Notes: generated by a model from the letters alone, not told the origin. Positions 1 through 10,429 are shown, counted from the first letter of the stretch. The stretch: 64,000 nt of DNA from DASWJZ01 sp963720705 (GCA_963720705.1 CAVRGJ010000007.1:186001-250000); one strand, 5' to 3'. Translations and numbers: made by a program.

Positions 1-686
1 GCCTCTTCGAGCAGCCGTCCGTATTTCAGAACGACCACCTCCCAGCCGAGCGAGCGGAAGATGTCGACGAAGCGGGCGTAGAGTCCCTCGCTCACGACAG
101 CGTCGAGGCTCTGCCGGTTGTAGTCGACGATCCACCAGGTATTGCGCAGGCCCTTCTTCCATCCTTCGAAGAGCGCCTCGAAGATGTTCCCCTCGTCGAG
201 CTCCGCGTCTCCGACGAGTGCGATCATCCGCCCTTCCGGACGTGTCCCGCCCCAGCCGTGCGCCTTCACGTAGTCCTGCACGAGGCTCGCGAAGATCGTC
301 TGCGCAACGCCGAGCCCGACGGAGCCGGTGGAGAAGTCGACGTCGTCGGCATCCTTCGTGCGCGATGGGTAGGATTGCGCTCCGCCGAGCGCACGGAAGC
401 CCTCGAGCTTCTCGCGGCTCTGATGGCCGAGCAGGTACTGGATGGCGTGGAAGATCGGGCTCGCATGCGGCTTCACCGCGACCCGGTCCTCCGGCTTGAG
501 CACGGAGAAATAGAGCGCCGTCATGATCGTGGCGAGCGATGCCGATGACGCCTGGTGGCCGCCGACCTTCACCCCGTCACCGGTGTCGCGCAGGTGATTG
601 GCGTTGTGGATCGTCCAGGTCGCGAGCCAGAGCACCTTGCGCTCAAGCTCGGAGAGGAGGTTCAGGCGATCCCCGGAAATTGTCAT
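1..686 (-). CDS. Transketolase / homodimeric pyruvate dehydrogenase E1-like protein, N-terminal part (gene runs off the window)
   Basis: The minus strand is open from an ATG at 686 to the window edge, giving 228 residues with no stop. The protein carries the thiamine-diphosphate signature of this superfamily: GDAELDEGN at about residue 169, after a GGHQASS segment near residue 46 and a KPHASP segment near residue 84. GDAELDEGN and the Trp-rich NTWWIVDYNRQSLD that follows resemble AceE-type E1 enzymes and the AceE-like 'transketolases' of rhizobia more than classical TktA. An AGGA ribosome site sits just upstream of the ATG. It is divergent from the ABC transporter genes. Whether it decarboxylates pyruvate or transfers ketol groups cannot be decided from the N-terminus. 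Confidence 0.8.
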   Translation of the reverse strand, partial: MTISGDRLNLLSELERKVLWLATWTIHNANHLRDTGDGVKVGGHQASSASLATIMTALYFSVLKPEDRVAVKPHASPIFHAIQYLLGHQSREKLEGFRALGGAQSYPSRTKDADDVDFSTGSVGLGVAQTIFASLVQDYVKAHGWGGTRPEGRMIALVGDAELDEGNIFEALFEGWKKGLRNTWWIVDYNRQSLDAVVSEGLYARFVDIFRSLGWEVVVLKYGRLLEE

Positions 687-771
687 GGGTCCTGTTCGCC
701 GTGCCGACTTTGCTCGGCCCTTGTACTCCAAACGCCATCCGGCCCGAACGGAAAACGACGCTCAAGGTCAA

Positions 772-797
772 AACCGGAAAACCCGGGCTTTCCGGTT
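772..797. promoter_or_regulatory. 26-bp near-perfect palindrome, candidate operator
   Basis: In the 205-bp gap between the divergent E1-like gene and the sugar ABC operon, arms AACCGGAAA and TTTCCGGTT enclose ACCCGGGC, whose core CCCGGG is itself a palindrome. Only one base pair of the 26 is mismatched. There is no T-run, so a terminator is unlikely; an operator for a sugar-responsive repressor is an inference. Confidence 0.4.
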
Positions 798-891
798 GGC
801 AGACTTTGACTGCCATGCAATCATTCTTCGGGCGGCCGCGAAGGCCGGGCACCGCGCGCCTGCGCGACAACGAGTGGGGAACGAACGTCCT

Positions 892-1953
<1,062 letters not shown>

Positions 1954-2021
1954 GCGCTGCCTAGCCAAAAGGAAAAGAGGAGAAACGCACACAAGAAAAG
2001 AAATCACAAGGGAGGAAGACA

Positions 2022-3390
2022 ATGAAGAAGCTCGATCGAGTCAGGGTATTGCGCGGAAGCACTGCCCTGGTCGCAGCGGTGTTTCTGGCATTCGCCTTCG
2101 CGGGCGCCCCCAGGTACAGCGTCAGCCGCTTGCGACCTCAAGAACATGCCTGAAGACGGCGCCGAGTTGACGCTGTTGCGCTGGAAGCGCTTCGTTCAGG
2201 CCGAAGAAGACGCTTTCATGCAGCTCGTCGCCAATTTCAAGGCCGACTGCGGCGTCACCATCAACGTGCAGAACGAGTCGCTCGACGACGTGCAGCCGAA
2301 AGCTTCCGTCGCCGCCAACGTCGATCAGGGCCCGGACATGGTCTGGGGGCTTTACTCGCTGCCGCACCTTTTCCCCGACAAGCTCGTCGACTTGACCGAC
2401 CTCGCCAACCAGCTGGGCAATGACTACGGCGGCTGGGTTGACTCCGCGATTGCCTACGGCAAGTCCGGCGACAAGTGGATCGACATCCCGGTCGCCTACA
2501 ACGGCAACATGATCAACTACCGCGAGTCGGCGTTGAAGGAGGCCGGGTTCGACGGCGTTCCGACCGATACGGCGGGCTTCCTGGAGCTTGCCAAGAAGAT
2601 GCACGACATCGGCAAGCCGATGGGCATGGCCCTCGGCCACGCCACCGGCGACGGCAATGCCTGGGTGCACTGGGCGCTGTGGGCGTTCGGCGGATCGTTG
2701 GTCGATGAGAACGACAAGGTGGTGATTAATTCGCCGGAGACGAAGCAGGCCGTGGAGTACGTGACCGAGCTCTACAAATACATGATCCCCGGCGTCGCCT
2801 CGTGGAACGATTCCAACAACAACAAGGCGTTCCTGTCGGAAGAGGTCTGGCTCACTAATAACGGCGCGTCGATCTATCCGGCGGCGCGGAACGGCGCAAA
2901 TCCGCCGGCCGATGCCGACCAGGCCACCAAGGACGCGGCTCCGAAGATGGCCGAGATCTACAAGGACATGAACCACGCCTACTGGCCGGTCGGTCCTGTC
3001 GGCAAGCCGACGGAGTTCCACATCGCCTACCCGATGATGATCTTCAAGTACTCGAAGTATCCGAGTGCGGCGAAGGGCTTCATCGAGTACATGTTCAAGC
3101 CGGAGCAATACAATCCGTGGGTGAAGGCCGCAGTCGCCTATCTGACGCCGGGGCTGAAGGGCTACCTGGACAACCCCGTCTTCACCGACGATCCGAAGCT
3201 GACGGTGTTCAAGGACGTTTCGGAGCGCACGCTGACGGCCGGCTACAAGGGCTCCGTCGGCGAGAAGGCGGCGGCGGCGCTTGCTGACTTCATCGTGCTC
3301 GACATGTTCGCCAACGCCGCAACCGGCAACATGTCCGTCGACGATGCGATAGCCAACGCTGAACGGCAGGCGCAGCGGATCTACCGCTAG
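2022..3390 (+). pseudogene. Sugar ABC transporter substrate-binding protein (MalE-like), signal peptide out of frame by one base
   Basis: This is the periplasmic solute-binding protein (SBP_bac family) of the importer. An ATG at 2022, preceded by GGGAGGAAG, opens a good signal peptide (MKKLDRVRVLRGSTALVAAV and on), but that frame stops at 2151-2153. The mature domain continues in another frame, through CDLKNMPEDG, to the stop at 3390. Removing one C from the run at 2107-2111 joins the frames into a 455-residue protein with a plausible ASA|AC cleavage site. Read as is, translation could only start inside the mature protein (ATG 2146), giving a cytoplasmic and useless product. A sequencing error in the homopolymer is the simplest explanation; a real frameshift is possible. 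Confidence 0.85.
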
Positions 3391-3450
3391 ACGCCCTTAA
3401 CGTGCCGGGCGGCGATCCGCCCGGCACGTGCGGCGCGGGCTCGGAGCAAC

Positions 3451-4407
3451 ATGGTCGACGCGACCCTACCGAACTCTCTCGCCGCAACGAATGCGGTGCC
3501 GTCGGTATGGGCGCGGCTAAAGCACAATCGCAACTGGCTCGGCTTCTGGTTCATGCTGCCGGCGGCCGGGTTTCTCATTCTATTTCTCGCCTGGCCGCTT
3601 GGGCTCGGCATATGGCTGTCGCTGACGGATGCGCGCATCGGGCGCCCCGGAATTTTCATCGGGTTGGAGAACTTCGCCTGGCTTTGGGGCGACCCGGTCT
3701 TCTGGCTCGCGGTCTTCAACACGCTGCTCTACACCATCGTGGCGAGCGTCTTTAAGTTCGGCATCGGCCTCTATCTGGCGATGCTGCTCAACCATCACCT
3801 GCCGTTCAAGGCGTTCCTGAGGGCGGTTGTCCTTCTGCCCTTCATCATTCCCACTGTGCTCTCCGCGATCGCGTTCTGGTGGATCTATGACGCGCAGTTC
3901 TCCATCATCTCGTGGACGCTCGAGCATTGGGGCCTGATCAGCCACAACATCAACTTCCTCGGCGCGCCTTGGAATGCGCGATGGTCGGTGATCTTCGCCA
4001 ACATCTGGCGTGGCGTGCCGTTCGTCGCGATCACGCTGCTCGCCGGCCTGCAGACGGTCTCGCCGTCGCTCTATGAGGCGGCGACGATCGACGGCGCCAC
4101 GCGCTGGCAGCTCTTCCGCTACATCACCTATCCGATGCTCACCCCGATCATCGCGGTGGTGATGACCTTCTCCGTCCTCTTCACCTTCACCGATTTCCAG
4201 CTGATCTGGGCGATCACCCGCGGCGGGCCGGTCAACGCCACCCACCTGATGGCGACGCTCTCCTACCAGCGCGCCATTCTCGGCGGCTATCTCGGGGAGG
4301 GCGCGGCGATATCGACCGCCATGATCCCGTTCCTGCTCGCCGCCATCCTCTTCTCCTGGTTCGGGCTGCAGCGGCGCAAATGGCAGCAGGGAGAGGCCGA
4401 TGACTGA
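3451..4407 (+). CDS. Sugar ABC transporter permease (MalF-like)
   Basis: A 318-residue inner-membrane permease of the binding-protein-dependent type. Six hydrophobic segments are readable, starting with the helix around WLGFWFMLPAAGFLILFLAW (residues 28-47). The EAA loop that docks onto the ATPase is EAATIDGATRWQLFR at about 210-224. It pairs with the next permease, whose ATG overlaps this stop by 8 bp, so the two are translationally coupled. It belongs to the same operon as the ATPase and binding protein. Confidence 0.92.
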   Translation: MVDATLPNSLAATNAVPSVWARLKHNRNWLGFWFMLPAAGFLILFLAWPLGLGIWLSLTDARIGRPGIFIGLENFAWLWGDPVFWLAVFNTLLYTIVASVFKFGIGLYLAMLLNHHLPFKAFLRAVVLLPFIIPTVLSAIAFWWIYDAQFSIISWTLEHWGLISHNINFLGAPWNARWSVIFANIWRGVPFVAITLLAGLQTVSPSLYEAATIDGATRWQLFRYITYPMLTPIIAVVMTFSVLFTFTDFQLIWAITRGGPVNATHLMATLSYQRAILGGYLGEGAAISTAMIPFLLAAILFSWFGLQRRKWQQGEADD

Positions 4408-5410
4408 CCTCGCCGGCCGGCCGATCGCCAGACCGCACCATCTCGAGCCGGAGGACGGCACGCTGCGCGAAAGCGACGCGCGCACCGGCTTCCCATGGGT
4501 GAACGCCTGGGTCGACAAGCGGCGCGCCAGGCGCGTCGAACGGGCGGCCGAGGCGATGAGCGGCATGGACTATCTGATGTCCACGCCGCGCAAGGTCGTG
4601 ACCGTCTACCTGCCGCTTTCGATCATCGTCTTCGTGCTGCTCTTTCCCTTCTATTGGATGTTCTTGACGTCGATTAAGCCGAACGCGCAGCTCGTCGACA
4701 TGCAGACCTACAATCCCTACTGGGTTGCGCACCCGACGCTCCAGCACATCAAGACGCTTCTTTTCGAGACCCACTACCTTCACTGGATGTGGAACACGAT
4801 GATGATCGCGATCGTCGCAACCTTCCTGTCGATGATCGCCAGCGTCATGGCCGCTTATGCCATCGTCCGCCTGCGCTATCGCGGCGCGCAATGGATCGGC
4901 GGCGCCATCTTTCTCGCCTATCTGGTGCCGCCCTCGATCCTCTTCATTCCGTTGTCGCTGATCGTGGTGAAATACGGGCTGTGGGATTCGCCGTGGTCGC
5001 TGATCCTGACCTATCCGACCATCCTGATCCCGTTTTCGACCTGGCTCCTGATGGGCTATTTCAAGTCGATCCCCTACGAGCTTGAGGAGTGCGCGCTGAT
5101 CGACGGCGCCGGCCGGCTGCAGATCCTTCTGAGGATCATCCTGCCGCTTTCCGGCCCCGGGCTGATCTCCGCCGGCATCTTCGCCTTCACGCTCTGCTGG
5201 AACGAGTTCATCTACGCGCTGACCTTCATCTCTTCACCGGAGAAGAAGACGGTACCGACGGCGATCATCTCGGAATTCGTCGACGGCGACATCTACCGCT
5301 GGGGCTCGCTGATGGCAGGCGCGCTGCTCGGCTCCGTGCCGGTTGCCATCGTCTACATGTTCTTCGTCAACCACTACGTCCAGGCGATGACCGGTGCGGT
5401 GAAGGAATAG
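4400..5410 (+). CDS. Sugar ABC transporter permease (MalG-like)
   Basis: The second permease of the importer, 336 residues. About 70 hydrophilic N-terminal residues precede the first membrane helix (VVTVYLPLSIIVFVLLFPFY), which is longer than usual for MalG-type proteins. The EAA loop is EECALIDGAGRLQILLR at about residues 231-247. The start ATG at 4400 lies inside the end of the upstream permease. A perfect palindrome directly after the stop probably ends the transcript. Confidence 0.92.
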   Translation: MTDLAGRPIARPHHLEPEDGTLRESDARTGFPWVNAWVDKRRARRVERAAEAMSGMDYLMSTPRKVVTVYLPLSIIVFVLLFPFYWMFLTSIKPNAQLVDMQTYNPYWVAHPTLQHIKTLLFETHYLHWMWNTMMIAIVATFLSMIASVMAAYAIVRLRYRGAQWIGGAIFLAYLVPPSILFIPLSLIVVKYGLWDSPWSLILTYPTILIPFSTWLLMGYFKSIPYELEECALIDGAGRLQILLRIILPLSGPGLISAGIFAFTLCWNEFIYALTFISSPEKKTVPTAIISEFVDGDIYRWGSLMAGALLGSVPVAIVYMFFVNHYVQAMTGAVKE

Positions 5411-5414
5411 GCGA

Positions 5415-5446
5415 GACCTCCTGACCGCCGCGGCGGTCAGGAGGTC
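5415..5446. terminator. Perfect 32-bp palindrome between convergent genes, probable bidirectional terminator
   Basis: Each 16-base arm (GACCTCCTGACCGCCG and its complement) is matched without a single mismatch or loop. It begins five bases after the MalG-like stop and covers the final codons and stop of the convergent RND pump gene. There is no T-run, so termination strength is inferred from stem stability and position. Confidence 0.6.
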
Positions 5447-8400
5447 GCCGGTGCTTTCTCGTCCTCGCGGATGCGGAACCAGGCGACGTAGAGCGCCGGC
5501 AGGAAGATCAGCGTCAGCGCGGTCGCTACCGCGAGCCCGCCCATGATGGCGAACGCCATCGGGCCCCAGAAGACGGTCGGCGCGATCGGGATCATGCCGA
5601 GGATCGCGGCGGCAGCCGTCAGCAGGATCGGGCGGAAGCGGTGCGTCGTCGCCAGTACGACAGCGTCCCAGTGCGCGTGCCCGTGCGCGACCTCCGTCTC
5701 GATCTGATCGACGAGTATCACGGAGTTTCGCACGATCATTCCAATCAGCGCGATGACGCCGAGGATCGCCACGAAGCCGAGCGGCCTGTCGGAGATCAAC
5801 AGCGCGGCGGCGACGCCGATCAGCCCGAGCGGAGCGACGCTCAAAACGAGCGCCAGCCGCGAGAAGCTTTGCAGCTGCGTCATCAGGATGATGAGCATGA
5901 CGAAGAGCATCAGAGGCGCCACGGCAAAGACCGAGCGTTGCGACTTGGCGCTCTCTTCCGCTGTTCCGCCGACGCTCACCCGGTAGCCGGCGGGAAGCTC
6001 GGCGTTGATCGCCGCGATGTCCGGGGCGAGCGCTGCGTCGACCGTCGCCGGCTGCACGCCCGGCGCGACATCGGCCTGCACCGTCAGCGTCGGCACGCGG
6101 TCGCGCCGCCAGATAAGCGGCAGCTCCTGCGCGTATTCGACCGTCGCAAGCTGCAGGAGCGGCACGGTCTTGCCGTTGGCGAGCGGTATCTGCAGCGTGC
6201 GGATGGTCGAGGGCGAAGCGCGGTCCTCGGCGCGCGCCCGTGCCACGACATCGATGAGGTAGATGCCATCGCGAAGTTCCGTGACGGTGACGCCGGAGAC
6301 CGCGGAATTCAGGGACTGCGCGAGCAATTCGGAGCTGACGCCGAGGAGCCGCGCCTGGTCCTGGTCGACGCGAATGCGCAGTGTGCGCGCCGGTTCGATC
6401 CAGTCGAAGTTCACCTGCTGCGCATTGGGGTTCTTCCCGACCGCCTCGGCGACGCGATAGGCGATCGTGCGCACCATGTCCGGATCGGGCCCGCTTACGC
6501 GGTACTTCACCGGCCATCCGACAGGCGGCCCGAGTTCGAGCGGCGAGACGCGCGCGACCGCCTCCGGCAGCGCCTCCGCGATCTCGGCCTCGAGCCGCGC
6601 CTTTACACGATTTCGTGCCTCCAGGGTCTTCGCCACGACGACGGCCTCGGCGATGAAGTCGTTTGAAAGCTTCACGTCCAGCGGCAGGTAGAAGCGCACC
6701 GCGCCGGAGCCGACATAGGTGCTCCAATGGTCGATGTCCTCGTCCGCGGCGAGCAGCGTCTCAAGCTTCGTGGCGGCGCGATCGGTCGCATCGATCGAGG
6801 CGCTCTGCGGAAGCTGGAGGTCGATCAGAAGCTCGGGTCGATCGGAGGAGGGAAAGAACTGCTGAGGGATGAACCGCAATCCGACGAGCGCAGCGACGAA
6901 AAGGAGCAACGTCGCCCCGATCGTCACGAAACGATGGCGCATTGCCGCGAGCAGCATCTTGCGAAAGAGCTTCAGCACGCGTCCGGGCCCGCCGTCATGC
7001 GCGTGGTCGGGTTTCTTAAGGATCGAGACGCCGATGAGCGGCGCGAAGACAACCGCGACGAGCCACGAGATGATGAGCGCGATGGCGACGACCGCGAAAA
7101 GCGAGAAGGTGTATTCGCCCGCCGAGCTCTTGGCGAAGCCAACCGGAATAAATCCGGCAACGGTGACGAGCGTTCCCGTCAGCATCGGAAAGGCGGTCGA
7201 CGTGTAGGCGAAGGTCGCCGCCTCAAATTTGCTCAGACCCTCCTCGAGCTTGGTGACCATCATCTCCACCGTGATCATGGCGTCGTCGACGAGGAGCCCG
7301 AGCGCGATGATGAGCGCGCCGAGCGAGACGCGCTGCAGGTCGATCGCGAAATATTCCATGGCCAGGAACGTCCCCGCCAGCACCAGCGGGATGGAGAAGG
7401 CGACGACGGCGCCGGCGCGCAGCCCGAGGCTTATGAAGCTCACCGCGAGCACGATCGCGATCGCTTCCCACAGCGCCTTGGTGAATTCGTGGATCAATTC
7501 TTCGACGACGCGCGGCTGCTCGGCGACAAGCACCGGCTCGATCCCGATCGGAATATCGGCGGTGATTTCCGCCATCTTCTCCTCAATCGCCTTGCCGAGC
7601 GCGAGGAGATCACCGCCGGCCTGCATCGAGATAGCGAGCGCGATCGCCGGCTTGCCGTTGACGCGGAACATCGGGTCGGGCGGGTCGGCATAACCGCGCG
7701 TGACCGTGGCGATATCGGTGAGCCGGAAGAGCCGGCCGTTGACGGCGAAATTCACGCGGCGGAGATCGGCTTCCGATTCGAACGCGCCGGTGACGCGGAT
7801 CGAGATCTTCTGATCCGCCGTCTCCACCACGCCCGCCGGGGTGATGGCGTTCTGCGCGGCGAGCGCGTCGATAAGCGCGAGCCTGTCGATGCCGAGACCG
7901 GCGAGCTGCTGCACCGAGAACTCGACGTAGATCTTCTCGTCCTGCGCGCCGAGCGTCTCGATCTTGGCGACGTTTGGAACCGCAAGCAGCGCAGAACGAG
8001 CTTTCTCGACGTAGTCGCGCAGCTCGCGATGCGTGAAGCCGTCGGCGGTGAAGGCGTAGATGATGCCGAAGGTCTCGCCGAACTCGTCGTTGAAGAATGG
8101 CCCGAGCACGCCATCCGGAAAGTTGCTTTTGATGTCGGCGACTTTCTTGCGCACCTGGTACCAAAGGTCGGAGATGTCGCTCGCCGGCGTGGTGTCCTTG
8201 AGGTTGACGAAGACGATGGTGCGGCCCGCCGAGGTGTAGCTCCGCAGGAAGTCGAGATGCGGCACTTCCTGCAGCTTCTTTTCCAAACGGTCCGTCACCT
8301 GCTCGAGCATGTCGTCGATTGGAGCGCCAGGCCAGACCGCCTGCACCACCATCGTCTTGATGGTGAAGGGCGGGTCCTCGTTGCGCCCGAGACCGAAATA

Positions 8401-8496
8401 GGCGCGCGTGCCCGCGAGCACGATCAGGATCAGCGCGAACCAGACGAGGGCGCGGTGGTTGAGCGCCCATTCGGAGAGATTGAAGCCCCGGTTCAT
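5437..8496 (-). CDS. RND efflux transporter permease subunit (AcrB/MexB superfamily)
   Basis: A 1019-residue inner-membrane proton antiporter that would expel drugs or other toxic compounds through a tripartite pump. It has the RND plan: a first membrane helix near residues 14-30, a large periplasmic domain, a block of helices from about 340 to 560, a second periplasmic domain, and a closing helix block. The paired aspartates of the proton relay are visible in GLLVDDAMITVE at about residue 400. The closest look is to the heterogeneous AcrB-like pumps of alphaproteobacteria. Its ATG overlaps the stop of the upstream membrane-fusion gene (ATGA), so the two are coupled. No outer-membrane TolC partner is encoded here. 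Confidence 0.93.
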   Translation of the reverse strand: MNRGFNLSEWALNHRALVWFALILIVLAGTRAYFGLGRNEDPPFTIKTMVVQAVWPGAPIDDMLEQVTDRLEKKLQEVPHLDFLRSYTSAGRTIVFVNLKDTTPASDISDLWYQVRKKVADIKSNFPDGVLGPFFNDEFGETFGIIYAFTADGFTHRELRDYVEKARSALLAVPNVAKIETLGAQDEKIYVEFSVQQLAGLGIDRLALIDALAAQNAITPAGVVETADQKISIRVTGAFESEADLRRVNFAVNGRLFRLTDIATVTRGYADPPDPMFRVNGKPAIALAISMQAGGDLLALGKAIEEKMAEITADIPIGIEPVLVAEQPRVVEELIHEFTKALWEAIAIVLAVSFISLGLRAGAVVAFSIPLVLAGTFLAMEYFAIDLQRVSLGALIIALGLLVDDAMITVEMMVTKLEEGLSKFEAATFAYTSTAFPMLTGTLVTVAGFIPVGFAKSSAGEYTFSLFAVVAIALIISWLVAVVFAPLIGVSILKKPDHAHDGGPGRVLKLFRKMLLAAMRHRFVTIGATLLLFVAALVGLRFIPQQFFPSSDRPELLIDLQLPQSASIDATDRAATKLETLLAADEDIDHWSTYVGSGAVRFYLPLDVKLSNDFIAEAVVVAKTLEARNRVKARLEAEIAEALPEAVARVSPLELGPPVGWPVKYRVSGPDPDMVRTIAYRVAEAVGKNPNAQQVNFDWIEPARTLRIRVDQDQARLLGVSSELLAQSLNSAVSGVTVTELRDGIYLIDVVARARAEDRASPSTIRTLQIPLANGKTVPLLQLATVEYAQELPLIWRRDRVPTLTVQADVAPGVQPATVDAALAPDIAAINAELPAGYRVSVGGTAEESAKSQRSVFAVAPLMLFVMLIILMTQLQSFSRLALVLSVAPLGLIGVAAALLISDRPLGFVAILGVIALIGMIVRNSVILVDQIETEVAHGHAHWDAVVLATTHRFRPILLTAAAAILGMIPIAPTVFWGPMAFAIMGGLAVATALTLIFLPALYVAWFRIREDEKAPATS

Positions 8497-9566
8497 TGCG
8501 TTTCGCCGAGGAGCTTCACCTTCTGCCCGGGCCGGAGCGCCTGCACCCCGGCGGTCACCACGATATCGCCGTCGGCAAGGCCGTCGCCGACGATGGCCGT
8601 GTCGGTTTCGTAGCGCGTGACGGTAATTGGCCGGAGCGCGACGGTGAGCTCGGTCGGATCGACCACCCAGACGGCGGGATTTTGTTCCCCCTGCATGAGC
8701 GCAGTCGCGGGAAGCGCGATCGCCGGGTCGGACTCCAGCACGATCTCACCGATCACGGTTGCGCCAAGGCGCATCGCCGGCGGCGGATTGTCGACGCCGA
8801 CCTTCACCGCGAAGGTGCGCGTCGCCGGATCCGCCTGCGGCGCGACCTCGCGCACGTGGCCTGTTGCGGTCACGCTTGTTTCGTCGGCGAGCGTGATGTG
8901 CACCTCCGGGTCGTGGGGCGCGGTGCGCAGAAGCTGCGCCGGCACGTTGAAGACAGCGTCGCGCCCGCCCGCCCGCGCCAGCGTCACAATCATCTGGCCG
9001 GCGGAGACGACCTCTCCGGCCTCTGCTCCTGTCGCGGTGACGGTGCCGGCGCCGTCGGAATGAAGCTCGGCATAGCTCACCTTGTCCCGCGCGGCCTTGG
9101 CCCGGGCTGTCGCCGCGTCGACCTGGGAGCGCGCCGTGTCGAGCGCCTGCTGCGCTTGGTCGTAGCGGGCCTGCGCGACGACGCCTTTTCGCAAGAGTTC
9201 AGCCTGCCGCTGTTGATCGGCCTGAGCCTGAACAAGGGTCGCCTGTGCTGCCGCGAGGTCGGCCTCCGCCGAGCGGAGATCCGTCTGTACGTCCTGCGTG
9301 TCGAGACGCGCGATGACCTCGCCGTCGGTGACCGCGTCGTCGACGGAGACGAGCCGCTCCGTCAGCTTGCCGCCGATGCGGAAGCTCAGGCTGACGGACT
9401 CTGCGGCCTCGATCTGGCCGGAGAGCGCCACCGGCTCGCCGATCGGCTTGTGCTCGGCGGTGACGGTCCTGACGGGGCGGACCGGCGCAGCCGGCGGCTC
9501 CTCCTTGCTGCATGAAGCGAGGCCGAGAAGCGCTATTCCGGCCGCGGTCGCGAGTAACGGTCGCAT
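8493..9566 (-). CDS. RND efflux periplasmic adaptor (membrane fusion protein, lipoprotein)
   Basis: This 357-residue adaptor bridges the RND pump and an outer-membrane channel. It starts with a lipoprotein signal (MRPLLATAAGIALLGLASC, Cys19) followed by the barrel/lipoyl half-motif around LSGQIEAAESVSLSFRIGG. A long alpha-helical hairpin rich in Ala, Gln and Arg spans about residues 95-160, and the complementary half-motif and beta-barrel follow. The frame reaches a TTG at 9587, but the ATG at 9566 follows GGGGGAG and gives a proper lipobox position, so I prefer it. It is co-transcribed with the pump gene. Confidence 0.9.
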   Translation of the reverse strand: MRPLLATAAGIALLGLASCSKEEPPAAPVRPVRTVTAEHKPIGEPVALSGQIEAAESVSLSFRIGGKLTERLVSVDDAVTDGEVIARLDTQDVQTDLRSAEADLAAAQATLVQAQADQQRQAELLRKGVVAQARYDQAQQALDTARSQVDAATARAKAARDKVSYAELHSDGAGTVTATGAEAGEVVSAGQMIVTLARAGGRDAVFNVPAQLLRTAPHDPEVHITLADETSVTATGHVREVAPQADPATRTFAVKVGVDNPPPAMRLGATVIGEIVLESDPAIALPATALMQGEQNPAVWVVDPTELTVALRPITVTRYETDTAIVGDGLADGDIVVTAGVQALRPGQKVKLLGETQ

Positions 9567-9654
9567 GGCTCCCCCAAGTTGCGTCAACTCGATCAGAAGA
9601 TTTGAGCCGACGCAATATTCCGTCGAAACGCAGGTGAGGTTTTTTGCCGGCCAA

Positions 9655-10353
9655 TCACTCCGACACGCGTTCGGCGATCGCGCGCAGTCTTACCGGCTCT
9701 TTGACGGATATCCGGCCGCGCCCGCCGGCGACGATCCCGTCCTGCTCCCAGCTGCTCAGGATTCGGCTCACCGTGAAGAGCGTCGTGCCGGTCATCTCGG
9801 CGACGTCTTGGCGGGTCATCGGGAACTCCACGTCGGCCAACTCGCCGGGGTCGCGTCCGCTCGCCTTGACGATCCGCAGAAGGAGGTGCGCCACGCGCCG
9901 CTCGACCTCTTCGGTCGAGAATTCGCGGATGCGCGCGTGCGCGTCTTGCAGGCGCTGGCCTATCGTCTGCAGCGCGTTGATCGCGAGCGCCGGTGCCTGC
10001 GCGACGAGCCGCGGCCACGCAGATGATGGCCAGACGAGTGTTATGCTTTCCTCAATGGCGATGGCAGTTCCCGGATAGTCCGGCCGGCCGAGCGCCATGG
10101 CGACACCGTAGAGTTCGCCAGGTTCCACAATCCGGATGATGATCTGCTGGCCGTCCGCAGTCGTCTGCACGACCTTCAGGTGGCCGTGCATGAGCACGAA
10201 GAATTCCTCCGCCGTCTGACCCTGTACGAAAACCGGGGTCTTCGCCGCGACGAGCCGCGTTGTCGCCGCCTCGAGAATGGCGCCCAGCTCTTCTTGGCCT
10301 AGGCCCTTGAAGACCGGAAAATCCTTCACCAACGACGCATCCGGTGCGGGCAT
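9655..10353 (-). CDS. nnrR: Crp/Fnr-family transcriptional regulator, NnrR/Dnr-like
   Basis: A 232-residue regulator with a cyclic-nucleotide-binding-type beta roll (residues about 10-125), a dimerisation helix, and a C-terminal winged helix. The recognition region is TRQDVAEMTGTTLFTVSRIL, which resembles NnrR of rhizobia. There is no N-terminal cysteine cluster, so it is not an iron-sulphur FNR; NO-sensing NnrR/Dnr proteins share this lack. The chosen ATG follows AAGGAGG five bases away; the open frame extends upstream to 10686 but that stretch overlaps nirK antisense. Divergence from nirK across a single TTG-N8-CAA box supports a role in nitrite/NO control. The exact orthology is an inference. 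Confidence 0.75.
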   Translation of the reverse strand: MPAPDASLVKDFPVFKGLGQEELGAILEAATTRLVAAKTPVFVQGQTAEEFFVLMHGHLKVVQTTADGQQIIIRIVEPGELYGVAMALGRPDYPGTAIAIEESITLVWPSSAWPRLVAQAPALAINALQTIGQRLQDAHARIREFSTEEVERRVAHLLLRIVKASGRDPGELADVEFPMTRQDVAEMTGTTLFTVSRILSSWEQDGIVAGGRGRISVKEPVRLRAIAERVSE

Positions 10354-10415
10354 TCGCGCCTCCTTCGCTCGCTTCGGGGTACGTACTATCACCGAGTTCG
10401 AAAGTCCTTTCTTGT

Positions 10416-10429
10416 TTGCGCTTGGACAA
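10416..10429. promoter_or_regulatory. FNR/NnrR-type box (TTG-N8-CAA) between nnrR and nirK
   Basis: The 14-mer TTGCGCTTGGACAA fits the TTG-N8-CAA core recognised by FNR, FixK and NnrR-class regulators. Its centre is 76.5 bp from the nirK ATG and about 70 bp from the regulator ATG. A site at -41.5 would place start points near 10464 for nirK and 10381 for the regulator, both giving sensible leaders, so it may serve both genes. Confidence 0.6.

Noticed and set aside
6727..8613. A 628-codon open frame opposite the RND pump gene
   Set aside because: It is Arg/Asp/Glu-rich shadow sequence typical of antisense frames in GC-rich genes; the minus-strand pump has conserved motifs throughout.
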